The notes: a model not told the origin generated them from the letters alone. DNA of 15,652 nucleotides from Thermanaerothrix sp034436175 (GCA_964427505.1 CAYRUO010000024.1:1-15652); one strand, 5' to 3'. Counted from the stretch's first letter, positions 1 to 7,452 are shown. A program made the numbers and translations.

Positions 1-1
1 C

Positions 2-325
2 CACCCCTTGCGGTTGGAGACCGCCCTGGGCGTGCTAGACCCGGCGCCTGAGGCTGCCTCTATCCCCTGGCAGGTGGGTCAGCGCGTCACGGCATTGGTG
101 CGCCCGAACGCCGCCCGCCGCCTTGAACCAGGGCAGGCGGCGGCCAACCGCATTCAGGGGGTGGTGGAAGATCTGCTCTTCCGCGGAGAGGGTTACCGCT
201 TGGTCCTGCGGGCACAGGATGGGGTGCGTTTGAGTTTCAACGTGGATGAACCCCTGCCCCTGGGGGCGAACGTGACGTTCAGCCTGGATGCGGCAGGCAT
301 CCTGATCTTGGAGGCCGAGGCATGA
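2..325 (+). CDS. ABC transporter ATP-binding protein, C-terminal TOBE domain (5'-truncated by window)
   Basis: The reading frame is already open at the first bases of the window and ends at TGA 323-325, so this is the 3' end of a longer gene. A TTG at position 8 could be read as a start, but the content argues for a fragment. The stretch VRPNAARRL resembles the 'VRPE' segment that begins the regulatory domain of PotA/FbpC-type importer ATPases. It is followed by NRIQGVVEDLLFRGEGYRL and by a strand ending PLGANVTFSL, the pattern of a TOBE_2 beta-barrel. The Walker motifs would lie upstream, outside the window. In this family the domain binds substrate or regulates the ATPase of polyamine, iron, thiamine, sulfate or sugar importers; the substrate cannot be told from here. 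The gene overlaps the next one by four bases (ATGA), so the two are probably translationally coupled. It could in principle serve the ATPase-less sugar permeases further on, but nothing in the sequence shows that. Confidence 0.72.
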   Translation, partial: HPLRLETALGVLDPAPEAASIPWQVGQRVTALVRPNAARRLEPGQAAANRIQGVVEDLLFRGEGYRLVLRAQDGVRLSFNVDEPLPLGANVTFSLDAAGILILEAEA

Positions 326-825
326 GCGCTGATCAATGGGTCTGGGTGATCAAAAAGGACGTGACCGGGCGCGAGGTATGGCGCTACCGCGGGCAAGTGG
401 TGGCGCGCTATCCTCAAGGGGTGCTGGTGGAAGCCTTTTTCGACCGCGAAGAGATGCCCTTTTTCGGCATTGTCCTGCGCCCGGGGGATCGCTTTCTCGA
501 GGCTTATTTCAGCGACCGTTGGTACAACCTCTTTGAAATCCATGACCGCGATACCGATGCGCTCAAAGCCTGGTACGCCAACATTACCCGCCCGGCCGAG
601 ATCCATGCCCAGGCGATCACCTACACCGACCTGGCGTTAGATGTGCTGATCTACCCTGATGGACGGCAAAAGGTATTGGACGAGGACGAATTTGCCCGCC
701 TGCCGTTGAGCACCGAAGAGCGCCTGCACGCCCTGGCCGCGCTGGAAGAACTGCAAGCCCTGAGCGCCCGACCTGAGGCCTTGGCTCGGTTGCAAGGGTT
801 GCGGGGGTTGTTCACCTCTAAATAG
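322..825 (+). CDS. DUF402 (FomD/YgaC-like) family protein, putative nucleotide phosphatase
   Basis: The protein has 167 residues, normal for the DUF402 family. Family hallmarks are visible: YFSDRWYNLFEIHD (about 62-75), KAWYANITRPAEI (82-94), then the acidic metal-binding stretch YTDLALDVLIYPDG (101-114) and LDEDEF (119-124). In the fosfomycin enzyme FomD and the Bacillus nucleoside tri/diphosphatase YgaC, the equivalent aspartates bind divalent metal and the enzyme splits a nucleoside-phosphate or nucleoside-phosphonate bond. A phosphohydrolase role here is inferred from the family, and the substrate is unknown. The C-terminal 40 residues are helical and Leu/Ala/Glu-rich. No signal peptide or membrane segment is present, so it should be cytoplasmic. 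The ATG lies inside the stop of the preceding ABC-ATPase gene. No terminator is evident after it. Confidence 0.8.
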   Translation: MSADQWVWVIKKDVTGREVWRYRGQVVARYPQGVLVEAFFDREEMPFFGIVLRPGDRFLEAYFSDRWYNLFEIHDRDTDALKAWYANITRPAEIHAQAITYTDLALDVLIYPDGRQKVLDEDEFARLPLSTEERLHALAALEELQALSARPEALARLQGLRGLFTSK

Positions 826-854
826 GACGGTGTTTGTCTGGTTTTATGATTAAC

Positions 855-884
855 TTGACGCCCCCCTAAACCCTATGCTATACT
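855..884 (+). promoter_or_regulatory. Sigma70-type promoter for the first binding-protein gene
   Basis: A -35 box TTGACG (855-860) is separated by 18 bp from a -10 box TATACT (879-884). Each hexamer matches the consensus at five of six positions. Transcription would start near 891, leaving an untranslated leader of about 170 nt before the ATG at 1061. Confidence 0.7.
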
Positions 885-890
885 TTTTTT

Positions 891-1024
891 GCCCATATGG
901 GCAGGTCGTAAGGCTGGAGAGGCCGTTAGTGACTGGCAACCACCGGCTCGTTACCCCAATAATGCAGGGTTGGAACCGGGTGGCTGTCGAGAGGGCAGTC
1001 GAAGGCTTCCCCACGCCATTTTTT
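891..1024 (+). ncRNA. Structured 5' leader / possible attenuator or unassigned riboswitch-like RNA
   Basis: This non-coding stretch between promoter and lipoprotein gene can fold extensively; pairings were found by eye. A closing helix pairs 912-924 with 1004-1017 (12 pairs, one A-C mismatch, one bulged C) and is followed by six T's at 1019-1024. Inside it, 982-988 pairs with 994-1000 around a GAGAG loop. Further pairings are possible: 942-946 with 976-981, 953-956 with 967-970, or alternatively 931-936 with 943-949. A separate palindrome GCCCATATGGGC sits at 891-902. A helix plus T-run is what an intrinsic terminator looks like, so this could be a transcription attenuator or a short independent RNA. 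I could not match it to a known class: SAM-I, TPP, cobalamin, T-box, glycine, lysine and SRP RNA consensus cores are absent. Confidence 0.4.
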
Positions 1025-1060
1025 AAATCCCCAACATCTAGATAAAAGAGGAGGAGAAAT

Positions 1061-3130
1061 ATGAAGCGTCACCTACTGTTCGTGTTCAGTCTATTGTTGA
1101 TCGCGAGCATGGTGCTGGCTGCGTGCGCTCAGGCCACGCCGACCCAACCCCCGGCCCAAGCCACGCAACCTCCGGCGCAGGAGCAACCTACTCAACCCCC
1201 GGCAGAACAGCCGACTCAGCCTACCACCGAGCGCGCGCCGGTCATTCGCTTTGCTACCCTCGAAGACATGACCACCACCAACGTCTGGGCGCTCTTCGAT
1301 GACGTGGGCGCCTCGTATTGGAACTACGTGGTGCAAATCTATCACTGGCCGACGCTGTTCACCCTCTCGGATCAGCGTTATGACTTTATCCCTGCCGTAG
1401 CAGCCGACTTCCCCAGCGAGTTCACCCAGGAAGGTGACCTCTATGTGGCTACGGTCAAACTCAAGGACGGCCTGGTGTGGAGCGATGGCAGCCCGGTCAC
1501 GGCAGAGGATGTGGCTTTCACTGCCAATACCGTCCTCAAGTTCAAACTCGGTCTTAACTGGCAGTCCGGTTACAACCCCGACTACCTGGTCAAGGTCGAA
1601 GCGGTGGACCCGCTGACGGTGAAGTACTATTACAACACCATCCCCGGCCTCTCGCTGTGGCAGTACGGTGCTCTGCAGTCGCCCTTCGTCAATAAGGCTT
1701 ACTGGGAGCCCAAGATAGCCGATGCACTGGCCATCGTGAACAGCGACGAGTACAAAGCGCTTGAGCAGCAGGTGGCCGACCTGGAGAAAGCGGTCAAGGA
1801 AGGCACCGCAACCCAGGAAGAACTGGATGCCAAGAAGGGCGAATTGGACGCCAAACTCAAAGAGGCGGTGGATATCCTGCACAAACTGGATAACGAGGGC
1901 GAACCCACCTTCGGCGCCTGGCGCTTGGAGAAGTGGGAAGTGGGCGCCTTTGCCGAGAACCGCGTCAACGAGAAGAACTTCTTCATCGGCACCGTGGTTG
2001 AGGAATACGCCAACGGCGCTTATCGCGAGTATAAGGAAGACGGCTCTTACGAGTTCACCGCCTACGGCACGCCCGAAGGTGAGAAGGTGCTCGCATACAA
2101 GAGCGGTCCTTACTTCGACAGCGCGCTCTACACCCTCTACGGTAACCCGGATGCGGCCGTGTTGGCTCTGCGCAACAACGACGTGGACTTCCTGCTCAAC
2201 CCCAGCGGCCTGCAGCAAGGCTTTGTGGACCAGTTGAAGGAAGATCCTAACATCACCATCGTGGAGAATAAGCAGAACGGCTTCCGCTACCTGGCGTTCA
2301 ACCAGAATCGGGAGTACTTCAAGGGCGAGGCCGGAAAAGCCCTGCGCCAGGCGATTGCCTGTATGATTGACCTGGACTTCCTGACCGAGCGTGTCCTCCA
2401 GGGTGCGGTACTGCCGGTCTACACGTTGGTGCCCGAGGGCAACGGCTTCTGGCACAATCCGAATGTGACGAAGTGGTGCGCCGGCGATGATACCAAGACT
2501 CGCATGGAGAAGGCGGTGCAGATTCTGAAAGATGCCGGCTTCACCTGGGAGAAAGAACCCACCTGGAATGAAGCCCGCGGTGGGTCGGTGGAGTACGGCC
2601 AGGGCCTGAAACTGCCCAACGGCCAGAAGTTCCCCGAGGTGAAACTGTTGGCGCCTTCGGCGGGTTACGATCCTCTGCGTGCAACCGCGGGTGTTTACAT
2701 CGAGCAGTGGATGCGCCAGTTGGGCATCCCGGCCACGGCCGAGTTGACCAACTTCAACAACATCCTCACCGCGGTCTATGACACCGGCGATTACGACATG
2801 TTCATCCTCGGTTGGGGCTTGACCATCTATCCGGATTACATCTGCACCTTCTTCGACAGCGGCGTGCCCACCAACCCCTACGGGTATGAGAGCGCGGCGT
2901 TGAAAGAGAAGTGCGATGCCTTCCTGCTCGAAACCGATATCAACAAGGCGAAAGAACTGGCGTTTGAGATCCAGAACATCCTGGCGACTGAACTGCCCTA
3001 CATCACGCTCTTCACCAACCCGATCTATGATGCCTTCCGCAACCTCGAATATCCTTACACCGAGGTGCTGGACGGCATCGGCTCTGGGCTCTACGGTGCG
3101 CCCACCCTGGCCAAGCCGGCGGCTCAGTAA
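1061..3130 (+). CDS. Oligopeptide/dipeptide-type ABC transporter substrate-binding lipoprotein (SBP_bac_5)
   Basis: This is the extracellular binding protein of the importer encoded downstream. It captures peptides or, as in some thermophiles with the same family, oligosaccharides. The 689-residue protein begins with a lipoprotein signal (KRH, hydrophobic core, lipobox LAAC with Cys22) and a low-complexity linker of Gln/Pro/Thr repeats (about 25-57) that would hold the domain off the membrane. Family signatures are WSDGSPVTAEDVAFT (140-154), the central 'LRQAIACMIDLDFL' lobe and a C-terminal PYITLFTNP. At about 689 residues it is longer than the usual 500-600. The excess includes a charged heptad-like helix-rich insert at about 227-276 (DNA about 1739-1888), which looks like a short coiled coil. 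The start is fixed by the purine-rich Shine-Dalgarno GAGGAGGAG at 1048-1056. The gene has its own promoter, leader and terminator, consistent with the high level of binding protein such systems need. Confidence 0.9.
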   Translation: MKRHLLFVFSLLLIASMVLAACAQATPTQPPAQATQPPAQEQPTQPPAEQPTQPTTERAPVIRFATLEDMTTTNVWALFDDVGASYWNYVVQIYHWPTLFTLSDQRYDFIPAVAADFPSEFTQEGDLYVATVKLKDGLVWSDGSPVTAEDVAFTANTVLKFKLGLNWQSGYNPDYLVKVEAVDPLTVKYYYNTIPGLSLWQYGALQSPFVNKAYWEPKIADALAIVNSDEYKALEQQVADLEKAVKEGTATQEELDAKKGELDAKLKEAVDILHKLDNEGEPTFGAWRLEKWEVGAFAENRVNEKNFFIGTVVEEYANGAYREYKEDGSYEFTAYGTPEGEKVLAYKSGPYFDSALYTLYGNPDAAVLALRNNDVDFLLNPSGLQQGFVDQLKEDPNITIVENKQNGFRYLAFNQNREYFKGEAGKALRQAIACMIDLDFLTERVLQGAVLPVYTLVPEGNGFWHNPNVTKWCAGDDTKTRMEKAVQILKDAGFTWEKEPTWNEARGGSVEYGQGLKLPNGQKFPEVKLLAPSAGYDPLRATAGVYIEQWMRQLGIPATAELTNFNNILTAVYDTGDYDMFILGWGLTIYPDYICTFFDSGVPTNPYGYESAALKEKCDAFLLETDINKAKELAFEIQNILATELPYITLFTNPIYDAFRNLEYPYTEVLDGIGSGLYGAPTLAKPAAQ

Positions 3131-3143
3131 GGGGTGTGTAACG

Positions 3144-3183
3144 AATGAGAGGTTGAGGGGTACACCCTCAACCTCTCATTTTG
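3144..3183 (+). terminator. Rho-independent terminator after the first binding-protein gene
   Basis: A perfect 16-bp stem pairs 3144-3159 with 3165-3180 around the loop GTACA and runs into TTTT. It lies 14 bp past the lipoprotein stop and separates that gene from the permease operon. Confidence 0.9.
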
Positions 3184-3260
3184 TCTCTTTGATGTAAGAA
3201 GGGGTGCTTAAGCGGGTCAAAAGTCATCTTAATTATTGGATATTTGTTACCTTTTCCCGG

Positions 3261-3289
3261 CTGACACTTCTTAAAAATTATGATAAGAT
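3261..3289 (+). promoter_or_regulatory. Promoter of the permease/ATPase operon (extended -10)
   Basis: CTGACA (3261-3266) lies 17 bp before TAAGAT (3284-3289). A TG at 3281-3282 one base before the -10 makes it an extended -10 element. The start would be near 3296, about 37 nt before the first permease. The rest of the 202-bp gap holds only the preceding terminator; I see no operator-like repeat. Confidence 0.5.
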
Positions 3290-3332
3290 ACTCCAATCCT
3301 TCCCTACCTTAAAATACTTTTGAGGAGTTGGG

Positions 3333-4487
3333 ATGCTCAAATATATCGCCAACCGCCTGTTGCAGATTATCGTTACCCTGTTTATCTTTTTCGCCTTAAC
3401 CTACTTCATCCTGGATGCACAGCCCGGCGACATCACTCTCCAATATGTCAACAATCCCAAATTCACCAAGGAACAGCGTGAAGCCCTGCGCCGCCGCTTA
3501 GGTCTGGACAAGCCGGCCTATGTGCGCTTTTTCCAGTGGATGGGCAACACCCTGCGCGGTGATTTGGGCGAATCTTACCAATACCGCAAGCCGGTCATGG
3601 ACGTACTGCTGGAACGTGCCCCGCGCACCATCTTTCTCTTCCTCACCGCGACCCTGATCGAATTCTTTGTGGGGTACTGGTTGGGCCGGGTGCTGGCCTG
3701 GCAACGCGGCACCGGATTGGAATACGGAATCACGGTGGTGGGGGCGTTTTTCTATACCGTCTTCACCCCGTGGTTTGCCCTGATGATGATTTACCTGTTC
3801 GGTTTTACGCTTAAGTGGTTTCCAATTGGCAAGTTCCTGGATGTGAACCTATGGCGCACGGCGCCCAAAGGGCTGACGGCAAACGATATTTTTGTCAATT
3901 TACTGCTGACGATGACGATCCTAGGGGCGGCGTTGGTGGTGGTCTATTATCTCACCCGCCGCATGAACCCTTACCGTGCGTCACTGATCCGCTGGAGCGC
4001 ATTAATTGGCGGCGCGGCGATCACGGTGGGGTTCTGGGCATCCTCGCCGGTGGCGAAATATGCGGGCGATATCCTCTATCACATGGCACTGCCGATTATC
4101 GTACTCACCCTGATCAACTTCTCCGGCACGATGTTGCTTACCCGCACCACCATGCTGGAGACCCTGCGCGAGGATTACATTATGGCGGCGCGGGCCAAGG
4201 GGCTGCCGGAGCGGGTGGTGCGCGATAAGCACGCCGCGCGCAACGCCGTTTTGCCGGTCTTCACCAGCCTGATCATCTCCCTGCCCTTCATCTTGGGCGG
4301 CGGTATCATCACCGAGACCGTCTTCTCGTGGGAAGGGCTGGGTTTGACCCTGCTCACGGCGTCAACCACGGGCGATATTCCGCTGGTGATGGGGTCGTTC
4401 CTGTTCATCGGCACGCTGGCGTTGCTGGCCCACCTGGTGGCCGATATCGCCTATGCCTTCTTGGATCCGCGCATTCGCTACGCCTGA
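3333..4487 (+). CDS. Oligopeptide/dipeptide-type ABC transporter permease, DppB/OppB family
   Basis: This is one of the two inner-membrane subunits forming the import channel. The N-terminus (YIANRLLQIIVTLFIFFALT) is the first membrane helix of the BPD_transp_1 family, followed by the typical extracytoplasmic stretch with LRGDLGESYQYRKPV (74-88). The EAA loop that contacts the ATPases is at about 277-306 (REDYIMAARAKGLPERVV...). The C-terminus AFLDPRIRYA is characteristic of DppB-type subunits. At 384 residues it is longer than the common 305-340. The surplus is a block at about 172-240 with two extra hydrophobic helices (about 187-207 and 219-236) before the EAA loop. The start is supported by GAGGAG at 3322-3327. 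It is first in a tight four-gene operon, 12 bp before the next permease. Confidence 0.9.
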   Translation: MLKYIANRLLQIIVTLFIFFALTYFILDAQPGDITLQYVNNPKFTKEQREALRRRLGLDKPAYVRFFQWMGNTLRGDLGESYQYRKPVMDVLLERAPRTIFLFLTATLIEFFVGYWLGRVLAWQRGTGLEYGITVVGAFFYTVFTPWFALMMIYLFGFTLKWFPIGKFLDVNLWRTAPKGLTANDIFVNLLLTMTILGAALVVVYYLTRRMNPYRASLIRWSALIGGAAITVGFWASSPVAKYAGDILYHMALPIIVLTLINFSGTMLLTRTTMLETLREDYIMAARAKGLPERVVRDKHAARNAVLPVFTSLIISLPFILGGGIITETVFSWEGLGLTLLTASTTGDIPLVMGSFLFIGTLALLAHLVADIAYAFLDPRIRYA

Positions 4488-4499
4488 GGGAGTTGAACC

Positions 4500-5456
4500 A
4501 TGACCACGGCACCTGCTGATACGGCTTTTCAGATCCAAGAACCGCTGTGGAAAATCCGCCTGCGTATTGCCTGGAAAGGGCTCAAACAGAATTGGGCGCT
4601 CTTCACCGAGAATAAAATCGGCTTGGTGGGATTGGGGATCATCCTCTTCTTCGGCTTGATGGCGCTTGCGCATCCCATTCTAATGCACACGGTGTGGGAG
4701 CCCAACATTTATGACCCCTTCATCGGCAACGATCCCACCATTTTGCGCCACCCTTCGCCGCCTTCGCCGCGTCATTTGCTGGGCACCGACCCGGTAGGGC
4801 GCGATGTGCTAAGCCAATTGATGTACAGCACGCAATCCGAGTTCATCTTGGGGCTTTTGGCGGCGGTGGTGACTGTGACCATTGCCACCTCGGTCGGGGC
4901 GATTTCGGCCTACTTTGGCGGCGCGTTGGATGCGTTCTTCATGCGCTTGGCCGACCTGATCAACATCTTGCCCTTTATTGCTTTGCTGGTAGTGCTGACG
5001 GCGTTCTTCGATTTCGGCATGATCGAACTGGCACTGCTCATCGGTGTTCTCTCCGGCTTTGGTGGTACCACCATCATCTTCAAAGCCCAGGCGTTGACCA
5101 TCAAGGTCAAGCCGTATATTGAAGCCGCCAAGGTGGCCGGGGGGAGCGATTTGCACATCATCTTCCGCCACATCGTGCCCAATTTGATGCCGCTGGCTTT
5201 TTTGAACATGATGTTCACCGTCACCGGGGCGATTTTCTCCGAGGCGGCGCTCTCGTTCTTCGGCCTGCTCAACCTGCGCATGTCCTGGGGTATTATGATC
5301 AACACCACCCAGGCGGCGGGCTACCTTTTGGGCGGCTGGAAATACTGGTATCTGATCGTACCGCCGGGCCTGGCGATCACCCTTTTGTGCAGTGCCTTTT
5401 ACCTGGTGGGACGTGCACTGGACGAAGTGGTTAATCCGCGCCTGCGCCGGCGCTAA
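4500..5456 (+). CDS. Oligopeptide/dipeptide-type ABC transporter permease, DppC/OppC family
   Basis: This is the second channel subunit and partner of the upstream DppB-like protein. The 318-residue protein has a cytoplasmic N-terminal tail with the OppC_N-type segment (WALFTENKIGLVGLGIILFF, about 32-51), then the family motif HLLGTDPVGRDVLSQL (92-107) and several hydrophobic helices. The EAA loop is at about 207-230 (PYIEAAKVAGGSDLHIIFRH). The C-terminal GRALDEVVNPRLRRR is typical of DppC. Length and topology are ordinary. The ATG follows the permease stop by 12 bp with a GAGGG-like ribosome site (around 4487-4491), and 14 bp separate it from the first ATPase. Confidence 0.92.
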   Translation: MTTAPADTAFQIQEPLWKIRLRIAWKGLKQNWALFTENKIGLVGLGIILFFGLMALAHPILMHTVWEPNIYDPFIGNDPTILRHPSPPSPRHLLGTDPVGRDVLSQLMYSTQSEFILGLLAAVVTVTIATSVGAISAYFGGALDAFFMRLADLINILPFIALLVVLTAFFDFGMIELALLIGVLSGFGGTTIIFKAQALTIKVKPYIEAAKVAGGSDLHIIFRHIVPNLMPLAFLNMMFTVTGAIFSEAALSFFGLLNLRMSWGIMINTTQAAGYLLGGWKYWYLIVPPGLAITLLCSAFYLVGRALDEVVNPRLRRR

Positions 5457-5470
5457 GCGAGGATAAACCT

Positions 5471-6457
5471 ATGGCAGAGAAACCCTTGCTTTCGGTTCGT
5501 GACCTCTCCATGATTTATAAGACGCGCAAAGGCGCGGTCTCTGCGATTGACCATGTGTCCTTTGATCTCCGGCGCGGCGAATCCCTGGGGTTGGTGGGGG
5601 AGTCGGGGTGCGGCAAGACTTCGGTGGCCATGGCGCTGCTGCGCCTCTTGCCCGATAATGCCCAGATCACCGGGGGGCAAATTCTGCTCGATGGGGTGGA
5701 TTTGATCCAACTCAGCGAAGAAGAGATGCAGAACATCCGCTGGAAGCGCATCTCCATGGTCTTCCAGGCGGCAATGAACGCGCTTGACCCGGTGTATAAG
5801 GTGGGAGATCAAATCGTCGAGGCGATTGAACGCCACGAGCGGGATATTGATCCGGCCGAGGCGCGCAAACGGGTCGAAGCCCTGTTCAAACTGGTCGGCA
5901 TTGATCCCAAGATGGCGGATCGCTATCCGCACGAGTTCAGCGGTGGGATGCGCCAGCGGGCGATCATTGCCATGGCGCTGGCCTGCAACCCGGATCTGAT
6001 CATTGCCGATGAGCCGACCACGGCACTGGATGTGATTGTCCAGGATCAGGTACTGCGCGAACTGCGCCAGGTGCAGAAGCAAATGGGGATGAGCATGATT
6101 TACATCTCCCATGATATTGCCGTGATCGCCGAGGTGGCCGAGCGCATTGCCATCATGTATGCCGGGCGCATGTGTGAACTGGCCAGTGCGGTGGAGATTT
6201 TCAAACGTCCACGCCACCCCTATACGGTGGCATTGATGTCGGCGTTTCCCAGCATTGTTGGCGAGAAGCGCCCGCTGGTTGCCCTGGGTGGTGAGCCGCC
6301 GGATTTACTCTTCCCGCCGCCGGGGTGCCGCTTCCACCCGCGCTGTCCGCGCGCCCTGGATATTTGCAAACAACAACAGCCCCCCTTTGAGGACATCGGG
6401 GGCGGCCATTATCTGGCCTGCTGGAATCCTGCTCCGGTGGTGGAGGTGCAGTCATGA
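5471..6457 (+). CDS. Oligopeptide/dipeptide-type ABC transporter ATPase, DppD/OppD family
   Basis: This is one of the two ATP-hydrolysing subunits. In the 328-residue protein, Walker A is GESGCGKTS (43-51), the Q-loop Gln is 99, the ABC signature is FSGGM (156-160), Walker B is LIIADE (176-181) with the D-loop ALD after it, and the switch His is 214. After the ATPase core comes the oligopeptide/dipeptide-specific C-terminal region with Cys286, Cys292, Cys299 and Cys317, spaced C-x5-C-x6-C-x17-C. In DppD-type ATPases this region has been reported to hold an iron-sulfur cluster; that this one does is inference from the conserved cysteines. All catalytic motifs are intact. The stop overlaps the next ATPase start by four bases (ATGA), so the pair is translationally coupled. 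Confidence 0.94.
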   Translation: MAEKPLLSVRDLSMIYKTRKGAVSAIDHVSFDLRRGESLGLVGESGCGKTSVAMALLRLLPDNAQITGGQILLDGVDLIQLSEEEMQNIRWKRISMVFQAAMNALDPVYKVGDQIVEAIERHERDIDPAEARKRVEALFKLVGIDPKMADRYPHEFSGGMRQRAIIAMALACNPDLIIADEPTTALDVIVQDQVLRELRQVQKQMGMSMIYISHDIAVIAEVAERIAIMYAGRMCELASAVEIFKRPRHPYTVALMSAFPSIVGEKRPLVALGGEPPDLLFPPPGCRFHPRCPRALDICKQQQPPFEDIGGGHYLACWNPAPVVEVQS

Positions 6458-7452
6458 CCCCGAACGGCATTCCTCTGGTGCAGGTCGTCGGTCTTAAGAA
6501 GTATTACCCAATTGGGGGGAATATCTTCAGCCCCGGAAAACTCAAAGTGCATGCGGTGGATGATGTTTCCTTCACTATTCCCGCCGGCAAATCGCTGGGG
6601 CTGGTGGGTGAATCGGGGTGTGGCAAGACCACAACCGGCAAACTGCTCACCCGTTTGATTGATCCAACTGCGGGCAAGATCCTGATCGCCGATGAGAAGA
6701 ACAACCTGGTGGACTTAGCGGCGCTCAAGGGTGCTGAGTTGAAGCGCTTCCGCCGTCGTGTGCAGATGATCTTTCAGGATCCTTATGAATCGCTCAACCC
6801 TCGTTTGACGATTTTTGACATCGTCGCCGAGCCGCTGGCGGTGCAGGGAATTGGCACGGTCTTAGATCGTGAGGTCATGGTGGCCAAAATGCTGGAGCAG
6901 GTGGGGTTGACGCCGGCGACGTCGTTCATGTTCCGTTACCCGCACGAACTCTCGGGGGGACAGCGCCAGCGTGTGGCGATTGCACGCGCGCTGGTGATCA
7001 ACCCCAGTTTCGTCGTCGCCGATGAGCCGACCTCGATGCTGGATGTTTCCATCCGCACCGGGGTGATGAACCTGATGATGGACCTGGCGCAGAAATTAGA
7101 GGTGAGTTACCTCTATATCACCCACGATCTGGCGGTGGCGCGCTATACCAGCGATGACCTGGCGGTCATGTACATGGGCAAGATTGTGGAATACGGCCCG
7201 ACCGAAGAGGTGTTGCACCACCCCTTGCATCCTTATACCCGTGCCTTGATCTCGGCGGTGCCGGTGCCGGATCCGACCTTTAAGCGCGGCGCCCCTGAGA
7301 TCAAAGGGAGCATCAGCAAGCCGATCAACCCGCTCCCGCGCTGCCGCTTTTATGAGCGCTGTCCGATTGCCGCCAAGGTCTGCGAGGATAATGATCACCC
7401 GCCGCTAGAAGATAAGGGCGGAGGGCATCAGGTGGCGTGCTATCGGGTGTAG
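6454..7452 (+). CDS. Oligopeptide/dipeptide-type ABC transporter ATPase, DppF/OppF family
   Basis: This is the second ATPase of the importer. The 332-residue protein carries Walker A GESGCGKTT (52-60), Q-loop MIFQDPYESLNPR (105-117, the DppF/OppF form), signature LSGGQRQRV (166-174), Walker B FVVADE (186-191), D-loop MLD and switch His224. It also has the family's C-terminal cysteine region (Cys297, 303, 310, 329, spaced C-x5-C-x6-C-x18-C), so both ATPases of this operon keep the four cysteines. It starts inside the stop of the DppD-like gene and is the last gene before a strong terminator, making binding protein, two permeases and two ATPases a complete five-part importer. Confidence 0.94.
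   Translation: MTPNGIPLVQVVGLKKYYPIGGNIFSPGKLKVHAVDDVSFTIPAGKSLGLVGESGCGKTTTGKLLTRLIDPTAGKILIADEKNNLVDLAALKGAELKRFRRRVQMIFQDPYESLNPRLTIFDIVAEPLAVQGIGTVLDREVMVAKMLEQVGLTPATSFMFRYPHELSGGQRQRVAIARALVINPSFVVADEPTSMLDVSIRTGVMNLMMDLAQKLEVSYLYITHDLAVARYTSDDLAVMYMGKIVEYGPTEEVLHHPLHPYTRALISAVPVPDPTFKRGAPEIKGSISKPINPLPRCRFYERCPIAAKVCEDNDHPPLEDKGGGHQVACYRV

Noticed and set aside
904..945. Resemblance to SAM-I/SAM-IV or TPP riboswitch cores (GACTGGCAACCA, GGAGAGG)
   Set aside because: Only short pieces match. The order and spacing of the conserved core segments of those classes are not present.
960..985. T-box antiterminator-like string (AATGCAGGGTTGGAACCG)
   Set aside because: It resembles the T-box AGGGTGG-N-ACCGCG element but has an extra base and ends GGGT instead of CG. 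The leader shows no stem I with AGTA loop or specifier region.
1130..1235. Short repeats of CAACC/CCGGC in the binding-protein gene
   Set aside because: They encode the Gln/Pro/Thr lipoprotein linker; low-complexity coding sequence is a sufficient explanation.
1091..2455. Minus-strand open frame of 454 codons
   Set aside because: It lies wholly opposite the binding-protein gene, whose signal peptide, ribosome site and family motifs are clear. The minus product has no recognisable domain; long antisense frames are expected in GC-rich genes with biased third positions.
5453..6217. Minus-strand open frame of 254 codons
   Set aside because: It is the antisense of the DppD-like ATPase with all its motifs, and its His/Leu/Gly-rich product looks like a mirror of GC-rich codons.
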